This document shows positions 25,398 to 35,704 of a DNA stretch of 64,000 nt, in pieces. The stretch's first letter is position 1. Each line of letters starts with the position of its first letter. This stretch comes from Chengkuizengella marina (lineage in GTDB: Bacteria > Bacillota > Bacilli > Paenibacillales > KCTC-33759), in the NCBI RefSeq assembly GCF_009910845.1, contig NZ_SIJB01000004.1, positions 62,001 through 126,000 of the forward strand, written 5' to 3'. The notes under the pieces are model-generated. The model was not told where the DNA came from and made no database searches. It saw nothing but the letters and a program-made list of their open reading frames with translations. Both the position numbers and the translations under genes were made by a program.

Positions 25398-25427
25398 AGG
25401 CATTGCTTATAAGTGATGCCTTTTTTC
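25398..25427 (+). terminator. Terminator of the etfBA-fixCX operon
   Basis: AGGCATTGCTT (25398-25408) pairs with AAGTGATGCCT (25411-25421) with two G-T wobbles, followed by TTTTTT. Confidence 0.9.
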
Positions 25428-25536
25428 TTCTGTAATGTACATTGTAGTTAAATAAACATATATTCTGGAATTTGTTTATAATATTTATTTCTCATGTTAA
25501 TATAGCTATTATAGTATTCGGAAAGGATGGGACTTA

Positions 25537-25734
25537 ATGGATAAGATGCTGGACAAGTTATCAATAAAAGGTTTAATAGAACAGAGTATTAATACAGATG
25601 CAAAAATCATAGCTTTAACGAAATTATTAGCTGATCAAGGTGTAATAAGTTTAGAAGAATTTAACGAAGAACATAAAAAAGTGATGAAAAAATTTGATAT
25701 TTTAATGGAAGAATGGAATAATTCAGAAAATTAA
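25537..25734 (+). CDS. Small hypothetical helical protein
   Basis: This 65-residue soluble protein is predicted to be all helix, with a charged second half (EEFNEEHKKVMKKFDILMEEW). I do not recognise the family. An AAAGGATGGG site precedes the ATG at 25537, which supports translation. It is followed by the VOC gene on the same strand after about 70 bp and may be co-transcribed with it. Confidence 0.6.
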   Translation: MDKMLDKLSIKGLIEQSINTDAKIIALTKLLADQGVISLEEFNEEHKKVMKKFDILMEEWNNSEN

Positions 25735-25805
25735 TCTCGTAAAAAATCCATTAGAGAAAATAAAGAGAACAACAATTAACAAGATACAGGAGTGAAAAAT
25801 TTTAT

Positions 25806-26189
25806 ATGAATAGTCCTATTAAAAACCATGTTGGTGCTGTATTTATCCATGTTTCGGATATGCAGCGAGCAATTAGATTCTATAGTAAATTATTAGGATT
25901 ACCTGTGAAGGAAACGGCACATGAAGGAAATATTTATGATTTAGTTACAATTGGTGGTGCAGGAATAATATTAGATGGTCATAGAAAAGATGTACCAAAT
26001 CAAAGTGACAAACCGATTTTATTTTTTGACACAGACAATATACATGCTTCTTATGAGCATGTGAAAAGTTTAAGCATTGAAATTACAAGCGAAATTGAAG
26101 TTCATGAGAATATTTCTTTTTTTACATTTAAAGATTTGGATGGAAATGTTTTGATGGTGAACGAGGATAAACGAAAAATCAATATTTGA
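25806..26189 (+). CDS. VOC-family protein (glyoxalase/bleomycin-resistance fold)
   Basis: The 127 residues follow the vicinal-oxygen-chelate pattern. The N-terminal NHVGAVFIHVSDMQRAIRFYSKLLGLPVKE starts the first beta-alpha-beta-beta-beta unit, and FFTFKDLDGNVLMVNED ends the second. His at residue 8 and the C-terminal Glu could be metal ligands. Members include glyoxalases, dioxygenases and antibiotic-binding proteins, so the substrate cannot be told. The start ATG at 25806 follows AGGAGTGAAAA. Confidence 0.85.
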   Translation: MNSPIKNHVGAVFIHVSDMQRAIRFYSKLLGLPVKETAHEGNIYDLVTIGGAGIILDGHRKDVPNQSDKPILFFDTDNIHASYEHVKSLSIEITSEIEVHENISFFTFKDLDGNVLMVNEDKRKINI

Positions 26190-26243
26190 TAAGGGATTGA
26201 TAGAGCACAAGGTCATAACAATCCCACACTCAATTTAAATACA

Positions 26244-27148
<905 letters not shown>

Positions 27149-28075
27149 ATGAAAAAAATTTTGTCATGTTTGTTAGTGATCTCATTATTAATTGGTCAAG
27201 GAGCTGTTTCGTACGCATCTATTAACTTGGATGAGTTTGATAAAGATATTTTGGTTAAGGATGTAACAAAACTAAAAGGAAAAGAAATTAAGCGCTTACA
27301 AGATTTAGGATTTACATTACAAGATATAAACGAAATGACTATTGAAGAGTATACATTACAAGAAGGATTATATGGTGAAGTAATAGGAACACAAAAAAAA
27401 TGGTTTGAAGTAGATGCAAAAAATAATAAGGTTAAAGAAGTTAGTGAAAAAAATGCAAAAGACAACATAAAAAAATGGAAAGAAGAAAAAGAATTGCAAA
27501 ATATAGATTTTTCAACTTTAAATGATCTTATATCTGATTCAGAGCAAACTTCCTGGATGTCAGTTACAACTTATGTTACCAAGTATGTAGACTCAAACGG
27601 AGATGCAACTGGACAATACCGTTTTAAACATGACTTCGAATGGCTTACAACACCATATTTCGCTTTGAGAGACGTAGTTGGAATTTCTTACTCAGATGCT
27701 TTTACGTATAATCAAAATTCGGAATTTTTTAAATATACTTATGACCGTTATTCTGTATTTGGGAGTTACAAAGATACTAAGCATGTTACTAGTAATTCTG
27801 CCACCAAAAAGTCTAGTGAAGGGATTGCTTTTGAGTATGATTTATTAGCTAACGACTCAATTTACCAAGCACGTAACAATAGAGGATATATGTACTTCAA
27901 TGCGACTTTAGCTAACAGCAATTTTACAACTGGAAATGTATTCGGTCATTATGCCCATACAGAGGTAGGGATTGGTAGTTTAGGTATAAGTCTAGCAACT
28001 GGACAAATGAATATATCAGGTGCTACTAAGGTAAGTAATATGGATGATACAGGAATTAGCTTTAGTACTCAATAA
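27149..28075 (+). CDS. Secreted protein of unknown function
   Basis: This 308-residue protein begins with a clear signal peptide (MKKILSCLLVISLLIGQGAVSYA). A helical, Lys/Glu-rich segment follows (about residues 30-130, with KGKEIKRLQDLGFTLQDINEM), then a beta-rich domain with many aromatic and Asn residues. I do not recognise a catalytic motif. I chose the ATG at 27149 because GGGAGAG lies upstream and the signal peptide starts there. It has its own terminator and seems to be a single gene. Possible roles include an extracellular toxin, adhesin or matrix protein, but nothing in the sequence decides this. Confidence 0.75.
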   Translation: MKKILSCLLVISLLIGQGAVSYASINLDEFDKDILVKDVTKLKGKEIKRLQDLGFTLQDINEMTIEEYTLQEGLYGEVIGTQKKWFEVDAKNNKVKEVSEKNAKDNIKKWKEEKELQNIDFSTLNDLISDSEQTSWMSVTTYVTKYVDSNGDATGQYRFKHDFEWLTTPYFALRDVVGISYSDAFTYNQNSEFFKYTYDRYSVFGSYKDTKHVTSNSATKKSSEGIAFEYDLLANDSIYQARNNRGYMYFNATLANSNFTTGNVFGHYAHTEVGIGSLGISLATGQMNISGATKVSNMDDTGISFSTQ

Positions 28076-28104
28076 TAACTTCTAATCTTATAAATGTATC
28101 TCTG

Positions 28105-28149
28105 AAAAAAGACGATTTTCCTCGTGTTAGGAGGGTAAATCGTCTTTTT
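28105..28149. terminator. Bidirectional terminator between secreted protein and M3 peptidase
   Basis: AAAAAAGACGATTTTCCTC (28105-28123) pairs with GAGGGTAAATCGTCTTTTT (28131-28149). It has A and T runs on both sides and lies between two convergent genes. Confidence 0.9.
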
Positions 28150-28186
28150 AATGAATCCATACTAGTGACTCATTACTTTTAAAATA

Positions 28187-29899
28187 TTAAAGTTTTTTAT
28201 CATCCACTTGATCTAACCATGTTTCAATTTCATTTATTACAGACTGAACACAACCGTCTTTAAAAGGGGAAATTAAATTTGCTTCCTTCACAAGTTCTAT
28301 GAAAGACTTACTTCCTCCTAATTTACATAAGTGTAAATAATCTTGCCATGCTTGTGAAGGGTTCTCTTGTGCTCTTTTCCAAAATTGTAAAGCACAAATT
28401 TGTGCTAAAGTATAATCAATATAGTAAAAAGGAATATTGAATATATGAGCTTGTTTCTGCCAAAATCCACCGTTTTCTAAATAATGATTATCATCATATA
28501 TTCGGTGAGGTAAGTATACTTTTTCAATTTCTCTCCATTTAGCTTTTCTTTGTTCAGGACTAGCTTCTGGATTGTCATGTACAAAATGTTGGAACTCATC
28601 AACCGCTACACCATAAGGTATAAACAAAATAGCTCCGCTTAAATGAGTGAATTTATATTTTTCTGTGTTCTCTTCAAAAAATAATGTCATCCAAGGCCAT
28701 GTTAAAAATTCCATGCTCATGGAATGAATTTCACACGCTTCTGCTGTAGGCCATTTATATTCAGGTAGATTTATAGAACGACTCATATAAACTTGAAAGG
28801 CATGTCCTGCCTCATGTGTTAATACATCGATGTCATCTGATGTACCGTTAAAATTAGAAAATATAAAAGGAGTTTTATACTTATTAATATAGGTGCAGTA
28901 TCCGCCACCAGCTTTTCCTTTTTTACTTACTAAATCCATTAGCTTATTGTTAGACATAAATTGGAAAAATTCATTTGTTTCAGGAGATAGTTCATTATAC
29001 ATTGTTTTACCGTTATTTATGATCCAATCTGCATCTCCTTTAGGTGCAGCATTCCCAGACTTAAAGTTGAAATTCTCATCATAGTTGTAAAGAGTAGTTA
29101 CTTCAATACGATCTTGTTGTCTCTCACGAAGTTTAGTTGCTAAAGGTACAATAATCTCTCGAACTTGTTTTCTGAAATTGGCTACCATTTTAGCATCATA
29201 ATCTGTTCTCGTCATTCGGTTATATCCTAATGGAGTAAATGAATCATAGCCTAAAGTTTTTGCAATTTTGGTGCGAACTTTCACTAACTGATCAAAAATA
29301 TGATCAAACTGTCCTTCATTTTTAACAAAAAAGTCCGTTCGTGCATTTTCCGCTTTTTTTCTTATTATACGATCAGGGGATTGGCTATACGCATTTAACT
29401 GTTGTAAGTTAAGTTCATTCCCTTCAAAATTAATTTTTGCTGATGCGATTAATTTTGTGTATTCACTAGATAATTTATTTTCTTTTTGCAAGTCCTCGAT
29501 GATGTCAGGTGAAAAAGTTTTTAAAGTGAGTTCTGCTAAATCAAAGAGTTGTTTTCCCCATTTTTCTTCTAGCTGATCGCGAAATTTTGAATGTACAAGT
29601 GCTTTGTAGAACTGATTCGTTATGTTCTCCATAACCGGTGTGTTTTCATCCATAAAGTCTTGCTCTTTTTTATAAAATTCATCATTTGTATTCACAGTAT
29701 GCCTTATGTAAACTAGTTGAGTCATAGAATCAAATGAATTGCGAATTTCATTAATTTTATACATGGTTTGAATTTGTTGATCTGCAGTTTTAGCTGAATT
29801 AAAGTCTTCTAATAAAGCATGAAATTGTTGTTCTATTTTTTCTATGTCTGGTCTAACGTACTCCATTTCATTAAATTTCGTATTATTTTTCACTTCCAT
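28187..29899 (-). CDS. M3-family oligoendopeptidase (PepF-like)
   Basis: The enzyme is a cytosolic zinc peptidase of about 570 residues that cleaves short peptides. The zinc motif HEAGH (in DVLTHEAGHAFQVYMS) is present, with the downstream Glu in the segment EACEIHSMSMEFL. The C-terminal domain has PFYYIDYTLAQICALQFWKRA, typical of the M3B oligoendopeptidase group. I chose the ATG at 29899, spaced five bases from GGGTGG; the ATG at 29908 abuts that site. The length fits the family. It is a single gene read toward the terminator at 28.1 kb. Confidence 0.93.
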   Translation of the reverse strand: MEVKNNTKFNEMEYVRPDIEKIEQQFHALLEDFNSAKTADQQIQTMYKINEIRNSFDSMTQLVYIRHTVNTNDEFYKKEQDFMDENTPVMENITNQFYKALVHSKFRDQLEEKWGKQLFDLAELTLKTFSPDIIEDLQKENKLSSEYTKLIASAKINFEGNELNLQQLNAYSQSPDRIIRKKAENARTDFFVKNEGQFDHIFDQLVKVRTKIAKTLGYDSFTPLGYNRMTRTDYDAKMVANFRKQVREIIVPLATKLRERQQDRIEVTTLYNYDENFNFKSGNAAPKGDADWIINNGKTMYNELSPETNEFFQFMSNNKLMDLVSKKGKAGGGYCTYINKYKTPFIFSNFNGTSDDIDVLTHEAGHAFQVYMSRSINLPEYKWPTAEACEIHSMSMEFLTWPWMTLFFEENTEKYKFTHLSGAILFIPYGVAVDEFQHFVHDNPEASPEQRKAKWREIEKVYLPHRIYDDNHYLENGGFWQKQAHIFNIPFYYIDYTLAQICALQFWKRAQENPSQAWQDYLHLCKLGGSKSFIELVKEANLISPFKDGCVQSVINEIETWLDQVDDKKL

Positions 29900-30064
29900 A
29901 ACATCCACCCATTCTAATTTTATTTAAATCTAATACATATATATTCGATAAAAGTATACAATTCCTCTTCCATTATAGAATCTTTCAATACTATTTAGCA
30001 ACAACTTCCATATAATATGTCATAATAGAAAAATACTGTATACTAAAATAAGGAGGGATAACGA

Positions 30065-30931
30065 ATGTTAAAAAAAGGGTTTGATCCCAACTTTTTAGGA
30101 AATGATTACATTATCCCGATTCCAAGGTTAATTGATCAAACAAAGTTAGATGCATTAAATTGTGGTGAGCTTTTTCAATATACACATTTTTCTTTAGTAA
30201 TGAATAAAAGGCGTAGATTTCTAATTTATGGTGCTAATAATATAGACAAAAATACGATGAAAAATATTAGACGCAAGGATGATTGGCATTTTTGTAATCA
30301 GATGGGTGTAGAGAATCAGATTGGAAACGAGTTTTATAGAAATAACCCTTGGGATCGAGGACACATGGTTCGAAGAAGAGATGTTTGTTGGGGAAGTTTA
30401 GAAGAAGCAAAACAAGCTAATTTTGATTCTTTTTGCTGGGGAAATATCGTTTTACAACACGGTGAAATTAATCAAGGGATTTGGAATCAAATTGAAAATT
30501 GGATTTTAGAACATGAGGATAATTACTTGAAAAAACTATCTATTTTTACAGGTCCTATTTTTACCGATCATGATAGGGAATATTGTGGTGAAGATCGAAA
30601 GTTAGGCTGTGGGATTCAAATACCAGCAGGATTCTGGAAGGTTATGTTTTATGTAAATAAAAAAAAGGAATTACGTTGTTTAGCTTTCGTGGTTAAACAA
30701 GATGATTTTTGGTTTAATGAATATGGTAAGTTATTTAAAACTATTGAAAATTATCAAGTACCCCTAAATATGATTAGCCAAATTTCCGGAGTAGAATTTG
30801 AAGAAGTATTGTATGATACGAATCCATTGTTCTTTTGGGCAAACCAGTTTACTTTTGGGAAAAATATTCATACGCCAGAGCTTTATAAAATTAGAGGCAA
30901 ACAGGACTTAATAATTGAACGTGAGCATTAG
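30065..30931 (+). CDS. DNA/RNA non-specific endonuclease (DRGH type)
   Basis: The 288-residue protein belongs to the beta-beta-alpha metal nucleases. The motif NPWDRGHMVRRRDVCWG holds the general base His100, and NIVLQHGEINQGIWNQIENW holds the conserved Asn for the metal and helix residues. No signal peptide is seen, although most relatives are secreted, so its place of action is uncertain. The start ATG at 30065 follows AAGGAGGGATAACG. No immunity gene is evident beside it. Confidence 0.88.
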   Translation: MLKKGFDPNFLGNDYIIPIPRLIDQTKLDALNCGELFQYTHFSLVMNKRRRFLIYGANNIDKNTMKNIRRKDDWHFCNQMGVENQIGNEFYRNNPWDRGHMVRRRDVCWGSLEEAKQANFDSFCWGNIVLQHGEINQGIWNQIENWILEHEDNYLKKLSIFTGPIFTDHDREYCGEDRKLGCGIQIPAGFWKVMFYVNKKKELRCLAFVVKQDDFWFNEYGKLFKTIENYQVPLNMISQISGVEFEEVLYDTNPLFFWANQFTFGKNIHTPELYKIRGKQDLIIEREH

Positions 30932-30982
30932 AGAATAAACAGATTAAAATTAAGTAGAATGATAATTAGGAACGAGGTTTAT

Positions 30983-31564
30983 ATGCAAACAAATATGACA
31001 TACTTAGCAGGTCAAAAAGTGATTTTAAGAGATTTAACAGAAAAAGATCTACAGATGATATACTATTGGATATATGAAGCTGAAGATAGAGAGCACTTAA
31101 AATGGAACGGTCCTTATTACACTAGACCTGAGAAGACTTTTGATCAATTTTTGGAAGATTATAAGTATGATTTAATAAAAGTTGGTACTTCTCAACCGAG
31201 AGATATATTAGTCATAGAAGTTGATGGTAAGTTAATTGGTACAGTAGGCTGGTATTGGGAGGATGAATGTACAAATTGGCTTAATAATGGAATTGTTATT
31301 TATGACTCTAAATATTGGTCTGGAGGATATGGGACAGAAGCTTTTTCCTTATGGACGGATTACATTTTTGAGAAGATGGATGTCGTAAGAATAGGTATTT
31401 CTACTTGGTCAGGAAATGAAAGAATGATTCGCTTGGCTAATAAGATAGGTATGGTAGAGGAAGGAAGAATTAGAAAAGCTAGAATTGTAAACGGGGAGTA
31501 TTGTGATTCCGTTAAGATGGGGATTTTAAGAGAGGAGTGGGTAGAGTTAAAATCCAAAGCTTAA
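30983..31564 (+). CDS. GNAT-family N-acetyltransferase
   Basis: The 193 residues match the RimJ/RimL-like GNAT class: VILRDLTEKDLQMIYYWI at the start, YDSKYWSGGYGTEAFSLWTDYIF as the acetyl-CoA loop, and MIRLANKIGMVEEGRIRKARIVNGEYCDSVKMGIL at the end. The ATG at 30983 follows GAGGT and is preferred to the ATG at 30959. The gene overlaps the convergent paiB-like gene by four bases. Its substrate could be a ribosomal protein, small amine or drug; the sequence does not decide. Confidence 0.88.
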   Translation: MQTNMTYLAGQKVILRDLTEKDLQMIYYWIYEAEDREHLKWNGPYYTRPEKTFDQFLEDYKYDLIKVGTSQPRDILVIEVDGKLIGTVGWYWEDECTNWLNNGIVIYDSKYWSGGYGTEAFSLWTDYIFEKMDVVRIGISTWSGNERMIRLANKIGMVEEGRIRKARIVNGEYCDSVKMGILREEWVELKSKA

Positions 31565-32169
31565 TTCTCTAGTGTTTGTTCCATGGCATCAGCTATCTGA
31601 ACAGACTCATGTTTTTTAGTTTCTCTTAATCCCATAATAGCATTTTTCCTTCTCCCAATCGGATGGTTTTGACCCAATTTGAATTTACATTGTATATCTT
31701 TGATGAGAATTTCAAACCCCACAATATGTTTTACTAAATTTTTGTTATAGTCTGAGGAAAAGTCAGCTTTCCAAGGTGTTTTAAAATAAGATTCGTATGT
31801 ACTTACCATTGATTCTAGCTGTTTGATGACTTGCTCTTCTTGATCTTGAATTATGAAGGTTCCATAAATATGTACAGCCATATAGTTCCAAGTAGGTACA
31901 GTGTTTTCCTCTCCATACCACTGAGGAGAAATATAAGCATGAGGTCCTTGAAAAACAATTAAAACCTCCTGTCCATCTAACTCTTTCCACTGTTGATTCG
32001 ATTTTGCCATATGACCGTAACACTTCAAATCTTTTTGATCTATCAAAAAAGGTAAATGTGAAGCAGTGATTCGGTCATGATCAGAAACTAACATTCCAAA
32101 ACTATTTTTCTTTAAAAACTTAAAAATTTGTTCTTTATCTTCTACTTCAAAAGCTTTTGGAATATACAT
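31561..32169 (-). CDS. paiB: FMN-binding PaiB-type transcriptional regulator
   Basis: The 202-residue protein matches PaiB. It begins MYIPKAFEVEDKEQIFKFL, has ASHLPFLID and VFQGPHAYISPQWYGEENTVPTWNYMAVHIYG, and ends with the conserved QNHPIGRRKNAIMGLRE block. PaiB folds as a flavin-reductase-like split barrel. In Bacillus subtilis it acts with the acetyltransferase PaiA to lower degradative-enzyme and sporulation genes. Here the neighbouring GNAT is convergent and not PaiA-like. The ATG at 32169 follows GGAGAG on the minus strand. Confidence 0.88.
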   Translation of the reverse strand: MYIPKAFEVEDKEQIFKFLKKNSFGMLVSDHDRITASHLPFLIDQKDLKCYGHMAKSNQQWKELDGQEVLIVFQGPHAYISPQWYGEENTVPTWNYMAVHIYGTFIIQDQEEQVIKQLESMVSTYESYFKTPWKADFSSDYNKNLVKHIVGFEILIKDIQCKFKLGQNHPIGRRKNAIMGLRETKKHESVQIADAMEQTLEN

Positions 32170-32259
32170 GAAACACTCTCCTAATTACAGGTTTAATTTA
32201 TGTAAATATAACAAATGTATGGGTATTGTTCAACAATAAAAATGTTTGTAAATAAACTA

Positions 32260-32288
32260 AATCCTAAGCCCCATTAGGGCTTAGGATT
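32260..32288 (-). terminator. Terminator of the subtilase gene
   Basis: AATCCTAAGCCC (32260-32271) pairs perfectly with GGGCTTAGGATT (32277-32288) around a five-base loop. On the minus strand a T-rich tract follows. It lies 70 bp past the subtilase stop. Confidence 0.75.
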
Positions 32289-32359
32289 ATGATGGATGAT
32301 GACTTTTATAATCAAATATGATTAGGGGTTAAATAAGATAGTTTTTTTTAAAACTGTCT

Positions 32360-34108
32360 CTAATCTATCGCTTGTTCTATGAAAGTTGATGATGTACTTT
32401 GTACGATCTTGACATCATCTACTGCAGCTTCTACCAAGCTAGGACTGCTAGCATCTGCCGCTTCAAATTGAAGCTGAACATCTTCTCCAGCATAAGCAGA
32501 AAGGTCAATTGATGTTTCCGACCATACTGCATCCTGATCGCTGGAAGTTCCTAATTCTTCAAATATTGTTACAGTACTTCCACCAGAGCGAACGAGATTT
32601 AAGCGGAAGTAGTCAGCACTAGTAGCATTAGAGTAATGACTTAAGTAGTAAGAGAAAGATAATGTGAGTGATCCCTCAGCAGGAAGTGAAATTGTTGGTG
32701 ATACTATAGTAGTATCTCCATTATCAATATCATTCGCACCTACAGAGCTACCTGCACTTCCTTCAGTTACAAGATCATAACTTCCACTTGGTGTAGTTCC
32801 TTGTTGTTTCGTTCCGCTATAACTTGTGGATTCAGGATTAGCACGTTCCCACATACCTGTTGTAGCAGTGTCGTTTCCGTTAGGGTCTGAAGTCCAACCT
32901 TTATCCGTTTCAAAATCATCTTCAAAGACTACAGTTGGATCTGGGCCGGGACCAGGGACATCCCCCCCTACTGCAGCCAATGCATTAACTCTTCCATGTG
33001 TCCAGTCGCTACCTGTACCTGGAATTGGATCTGCAGTACTTTCGATTCTATCGCGGATTTCAACATGTGATAATCCTTGTGATGCAAGTAGACCTGCTAA
33101 ACCAGCCGTATGTGGTGCAGCCATCGATGTTCCACTAATCGTATTATATCCACCATTATTCCACGTAGAAATAATATCTACACCAGGAGCAGCCACATCT
33201 ACCCAAGATCCATAAGTAGAAAACCATGCTTTATTGTCGTTGGAGTCTGTAGCAGCCACTGCCAATGAATTTGTATAGTAGGCTGGGTAATGTGGACTAG
33301 TACTTCCTGCATTACCAGCAGCACATACGACAACAACTCCAGCATTCCACGCATAGTTAACAGCATTTTCTACTGCTGCAGAAGGAGCAGTGCTTCCAAG
33401 ACTTAAGTTAATTACATCTGCACCATTATCTGCAGCATAAGTAATTCCATCAGCAACACCTTGATTTGTACCTGAACCAGCATTGTTCAGCACGCGTACA
33501 GACATGATACTAACATTTGGAGCCATACCAGCAACTCCTATACCATTGTTTGTAATTGCACCGACTGTTCCAGCTACATGTGTACCATGACCATTCCCAT
33601 CAGAAGGATCATTATCATTATCGATGAAGTCATAACCTGCGATTACTTTCCCTTGTAAATCTTCATGATTTGCTTGAACTCCTGTGTCAATAACAGCAAC
33701 GACAACTGATGAGCTACCTTGTTCGATGTCCCAAGCATCCTCAGCATCCATGATTTGAGGACCATATTGGTCACTTGCATAAAGTGGATCATTTGGAGTA
33801 AATAGAGCGTAGTATTCAATAATAGGTTCTGCATATTCTACATCGGCTCTGTTTTTATATTGTTCTAAAGCTTTCTCTACTGATTTTCCTTTTACTTTAA
33901 TAACTTCAAAACCGATTTGTTTATTCTTCTTTAGGACCTCTGCTTTTGCTTCTTTATGAATTTGTTGCTGCATACTTTTGGAAGTTTTATCTTTGAACTT
34001 TACTATGATAGTACTGTCTTGTGAAGTAGACTCTGCTGAACTAGTAATTGAAAAAGATAGAATTAGTGCAATTGCCATAAAAACAGAAAATAATCGTTTT
34101 AATCTCAT
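32360..34108 (-). CDS. Secreted subtilisin-like serine protease (S8) with C-terminal accessory domain
   Basis: The 582-residue protein has a signal peptide (1-25), an inhibitor I9-type propeptide (about 32-100), and an S8 catalytic domain (about 105-380). The catalytic residues are Asp141 in AVIDTGV, His174 in GHGTHVAG and Ser328 in SGTSMAAPH. After a Pro/Gly linker (PGPGPDP) comes a domain of about 180 residues starting [12 protein letters not shown]. It is almost the same as the end of the M14 carboxypeptidase at 8775-10673. The ATG at 34108 follows GGAGGGTGAGCA. It should act outside the cell in protein breakdown; the shared domain suggests both proteases bind the same surface or substrate. 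Confidence 0.94.
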   Translation of the reverse strand: MRLKRLFSVFMAIALILSFSITSSAESTSQDSTIIVKFKDKTSKSMQQQIHKEAKAEVLKKNKQIGFEVIKVKGKSVEKALEQYKNRADVEYAEPIIEYYALFTPNDPLYASDQYGPQIMDAEDAWDIEQGSSSVVVAVIDTGVQANHEDLQGKVIAGYDFIDNDNDPSDGNGHGTHVAGTVGAITNNGIGVAGMAPNVSIMSVRVLNNAGSGTNQGVADGITYAADNGADVINLSLGSTAPSAAVENAVNYAWNAGVVVVCAAGNAGSTSPHYPAYYTNSLAVAATDSNDNKAWFSTYGSWVDVAAPGVDIISTWNNGGYNTISGTSMAAPHTAGLAGLLASQGLSHVEIRDRIESTADPIPGTGSDWTHGRVNALAAVGGDVPGPGPDPTVVFEDDFETDKGWTSDPNGNDTATTGMWERANPESTSYSGTKQQGTTPSGSYDLVTEGSAGSSVGANDIDNGDTTIVSPTISLPAEGSLTLSFSYYLSHYSNATSADYFRLNLVRSGGSTVTIFEELGTSSDQDAVWSETSIDLSAYAGEDVQLQFEAADASSPSLVEAAVDDVKIVQSTSSTFIEQAID

Positions 34109-34512
34109 TGCTCACCCTCCGATAATTTTTTTGTTACAAAAGTCATCACCAGATTGCATTTAACTATCAAATTATCCCCTAAGTCATACTTTACAGAATA
34201 TTCTGAATTTTGTAAATATATAACATAAAAGTTTATATTATCAATTTTTTTAAAATGGAAACATTTCCTTTGTTTATCATGAATAACCATTATAGTTTAA
34301 TTAAAAAATTCTCATGTTAATAGAGCATCTAACTAACACATAACCATTTTAACACGTTAAATTGGTAATAAAAATAAAAAATGAAACTTATTTCTATTTT
34401 TATCTTTTTCCTATATAATAGAATTGTAGAAATGAATTTAATATATCTGTATTGGAAGCGCATACAGGATAAATATAACCTTTGTATCCAATGGAATTAA
34501 GGAGGAATTTTT
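34109..34512 (+). other. Divergent promoter region between subtilase and thiolase
   Basis: This 404-bp AT-rich gap carries no gene. It holds the upstream regions of two divergent genes. The only specific signal I can support is the cre-like site at 34453-34466, about 45 bp before the thiolase start. The AAGGAGG at 34499-34505 is the thiolase ribosome site. Confidence 0.5.
34453..34466. promoter_or_regulatory. Cre-like CcpA site upstream of the acyl-CoA genes
   Basis: TGGAAGCGCATACA matches the cre pattern TGWAANCGNTNWCA at most positions, including the central CG. Its place between likely promoter and start fits carbon catabolite repression of fatty-acid or branched-chain breakdown. Confidence 0.55.
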
Positions 34513-35691
34513 GTGGGGAAAACAGTGATTTTAAGTGCAGCTCGTACACCTTTTGGAAAATTTGGGGGAGGTTTAAGCTCTTTAAAAGCCGTTGAGTTAG
34601 GGGGTATAGCTGTAAAGGAAGCGCTAGTTCGTGCTGGTGTCAATCCTGAAAATGTAGATGAAGTTATTTTGGGCTCTGTATTGCAAGGGGGCCAAGGGCA
34701 AATCCCTTCAAGACAAGCTGCTAGATTAGCAGATATACCTTGGGATGTTAAAACGGAAACGATAAATAAAGTTTGTGCGTCAGGTTTAAGAAGTATTACG
34801 TTGGGCGATCAAATCATCCGTTCTGGTGATGAAGAAGTGATCGTAGCTGGTGGGATGGAATCTATGAGTAATGCACCTTATTTTATGGATAAAGCACGTT
34901 GGGGTTTAAGAATGGGTGATAACAGTGTGAAAGATATGATGATTCATGATGGTTTAACTTGTAGTTTTTTTGATGTGCATATGGGTGTTTATGGTAATGG
35001 GGTTGCCGAAGAATACAGAATTCCCCGTGAAGAACAGGATGAATGGGCTTATAGAAGTCATCAAAAAGCTTTTGAAGCTATTGAGGCAGGGAAATTAGCT
35101 GAAGAGATTGTATCTGTTGAAGTCCCTGGTAGAAAAGGTCAAATTCAGATTGTAGAACAGGACGAAGCTCCTAGAAAGGACACAAGCTTAGAAAAGCTTT
35201 CATCATTAAAACCTGTATTTGGAAAAGAAGGGACGATTACAGCTGGAAATGCACCCGGAGTGAATGATGGTGCAGCAGCACTTGTATTAATGGATGAAGA
35301 ACGTGCTAAACGTGAAGATAAACAGCCCCTTGCTACGATATTAGGGCATGCAGAAATCGCTGTAGAAGCAAAGGATTTTCCTAAAACACCTGGTCTTGTG
35401 ATTAATAAATTATTACAAAAAACAGGTAAAACAACAGATGATATTAAACTGTTTGAAATAAATGAAGCCTTTGCAGCAGTCGCCTTAGCGAGTAAACAAA
35501 TTGCCTCTTTGGACGCAAAAAAAATTAATGTCAATGGAGGAGCCGTTGCACTTGGACATCCCATAGGAGCAAGCGGGGCAAGAATAGTTACAACTCTAAT
35601 TCATGAATTGAAAAGGCGAGGTGGAGGATTAGGTATTGCAGCGATTTGTAGTGGTGGAGGACAAGGAGATGCAATCTTGATCGAAGTGTAA
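34513..35691 (+). CDS. Acetyl-CoA C-acetyltransferase (thiolase)
   Basis: The 392-residue enzyme joins or splits acetyl-CoA units. It shows the nucleophile Cys in [12 protein letters not shown], the His in [17 protein letters not shown] and the second Cys in [11 protein letters not shown], all in place. N-terminal [12 protein letters not shown] is typical of thiolase II or degradative thiolases. The start is GTG at 34513 behind AAGGAGGAATTTTT. The 3-hydroxyacyl-CoA dehydrogenase follows after 13 bp. The operon suggests beta-oxidation of short acyl chains. Confidence 0.94.
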   Translation: MGKTVILSAARTPFGKFGGGLSSLKAVELGGIAVKEALVRAGVNPENVDEVILGSVLQGGQGQIPSRQAARLADIPWDVKTETINKVCASGLRSITLGDQIIRSGDEEVIVAGGMESMSNAPYFMDKARWGLRMGDNSVKDMMIHDGLTCSFFDVHMGVYGNGVAEEYRIPREEQDEWAYRSHQKAFEAIEAGKLAEEIVSVEVPGRKGQIQIVEQDEAPRKDTSLEKLSSLKPVFGKEGTITAGNAPGVNDGAAALVLMDEERAKREDKQPLATILGHAEIAVEAKDFPKTPGLVINKLLQKTGKTTDDIKLFEINEAFAAVALASKQIASLDAKKINVNGGAVALGHPIGASGARIVTTLIHELKRRGGGLGIAAICSGGGQGDAILIEV

Positions 35692-35704
35692 ATGGAGGGT
35701 TTAT

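Noticed and set aside
30065-32169. Nuclease and GNAT neighbours as a toxin-immunity or PaiA-PaiB pair
   Set aside because: The nuclease lacks a secretion signal or toxin delivery domain and no immunity gene is visible; the GNAT is not PaiA-like and is convergent with paiB.
32826-33215. Plus-strand 129-codon frame opposite the subtilase
   Set aside because: Its Ser/Pro-rich composition is the antisense of the conserved protease and linker; no ribosome site.
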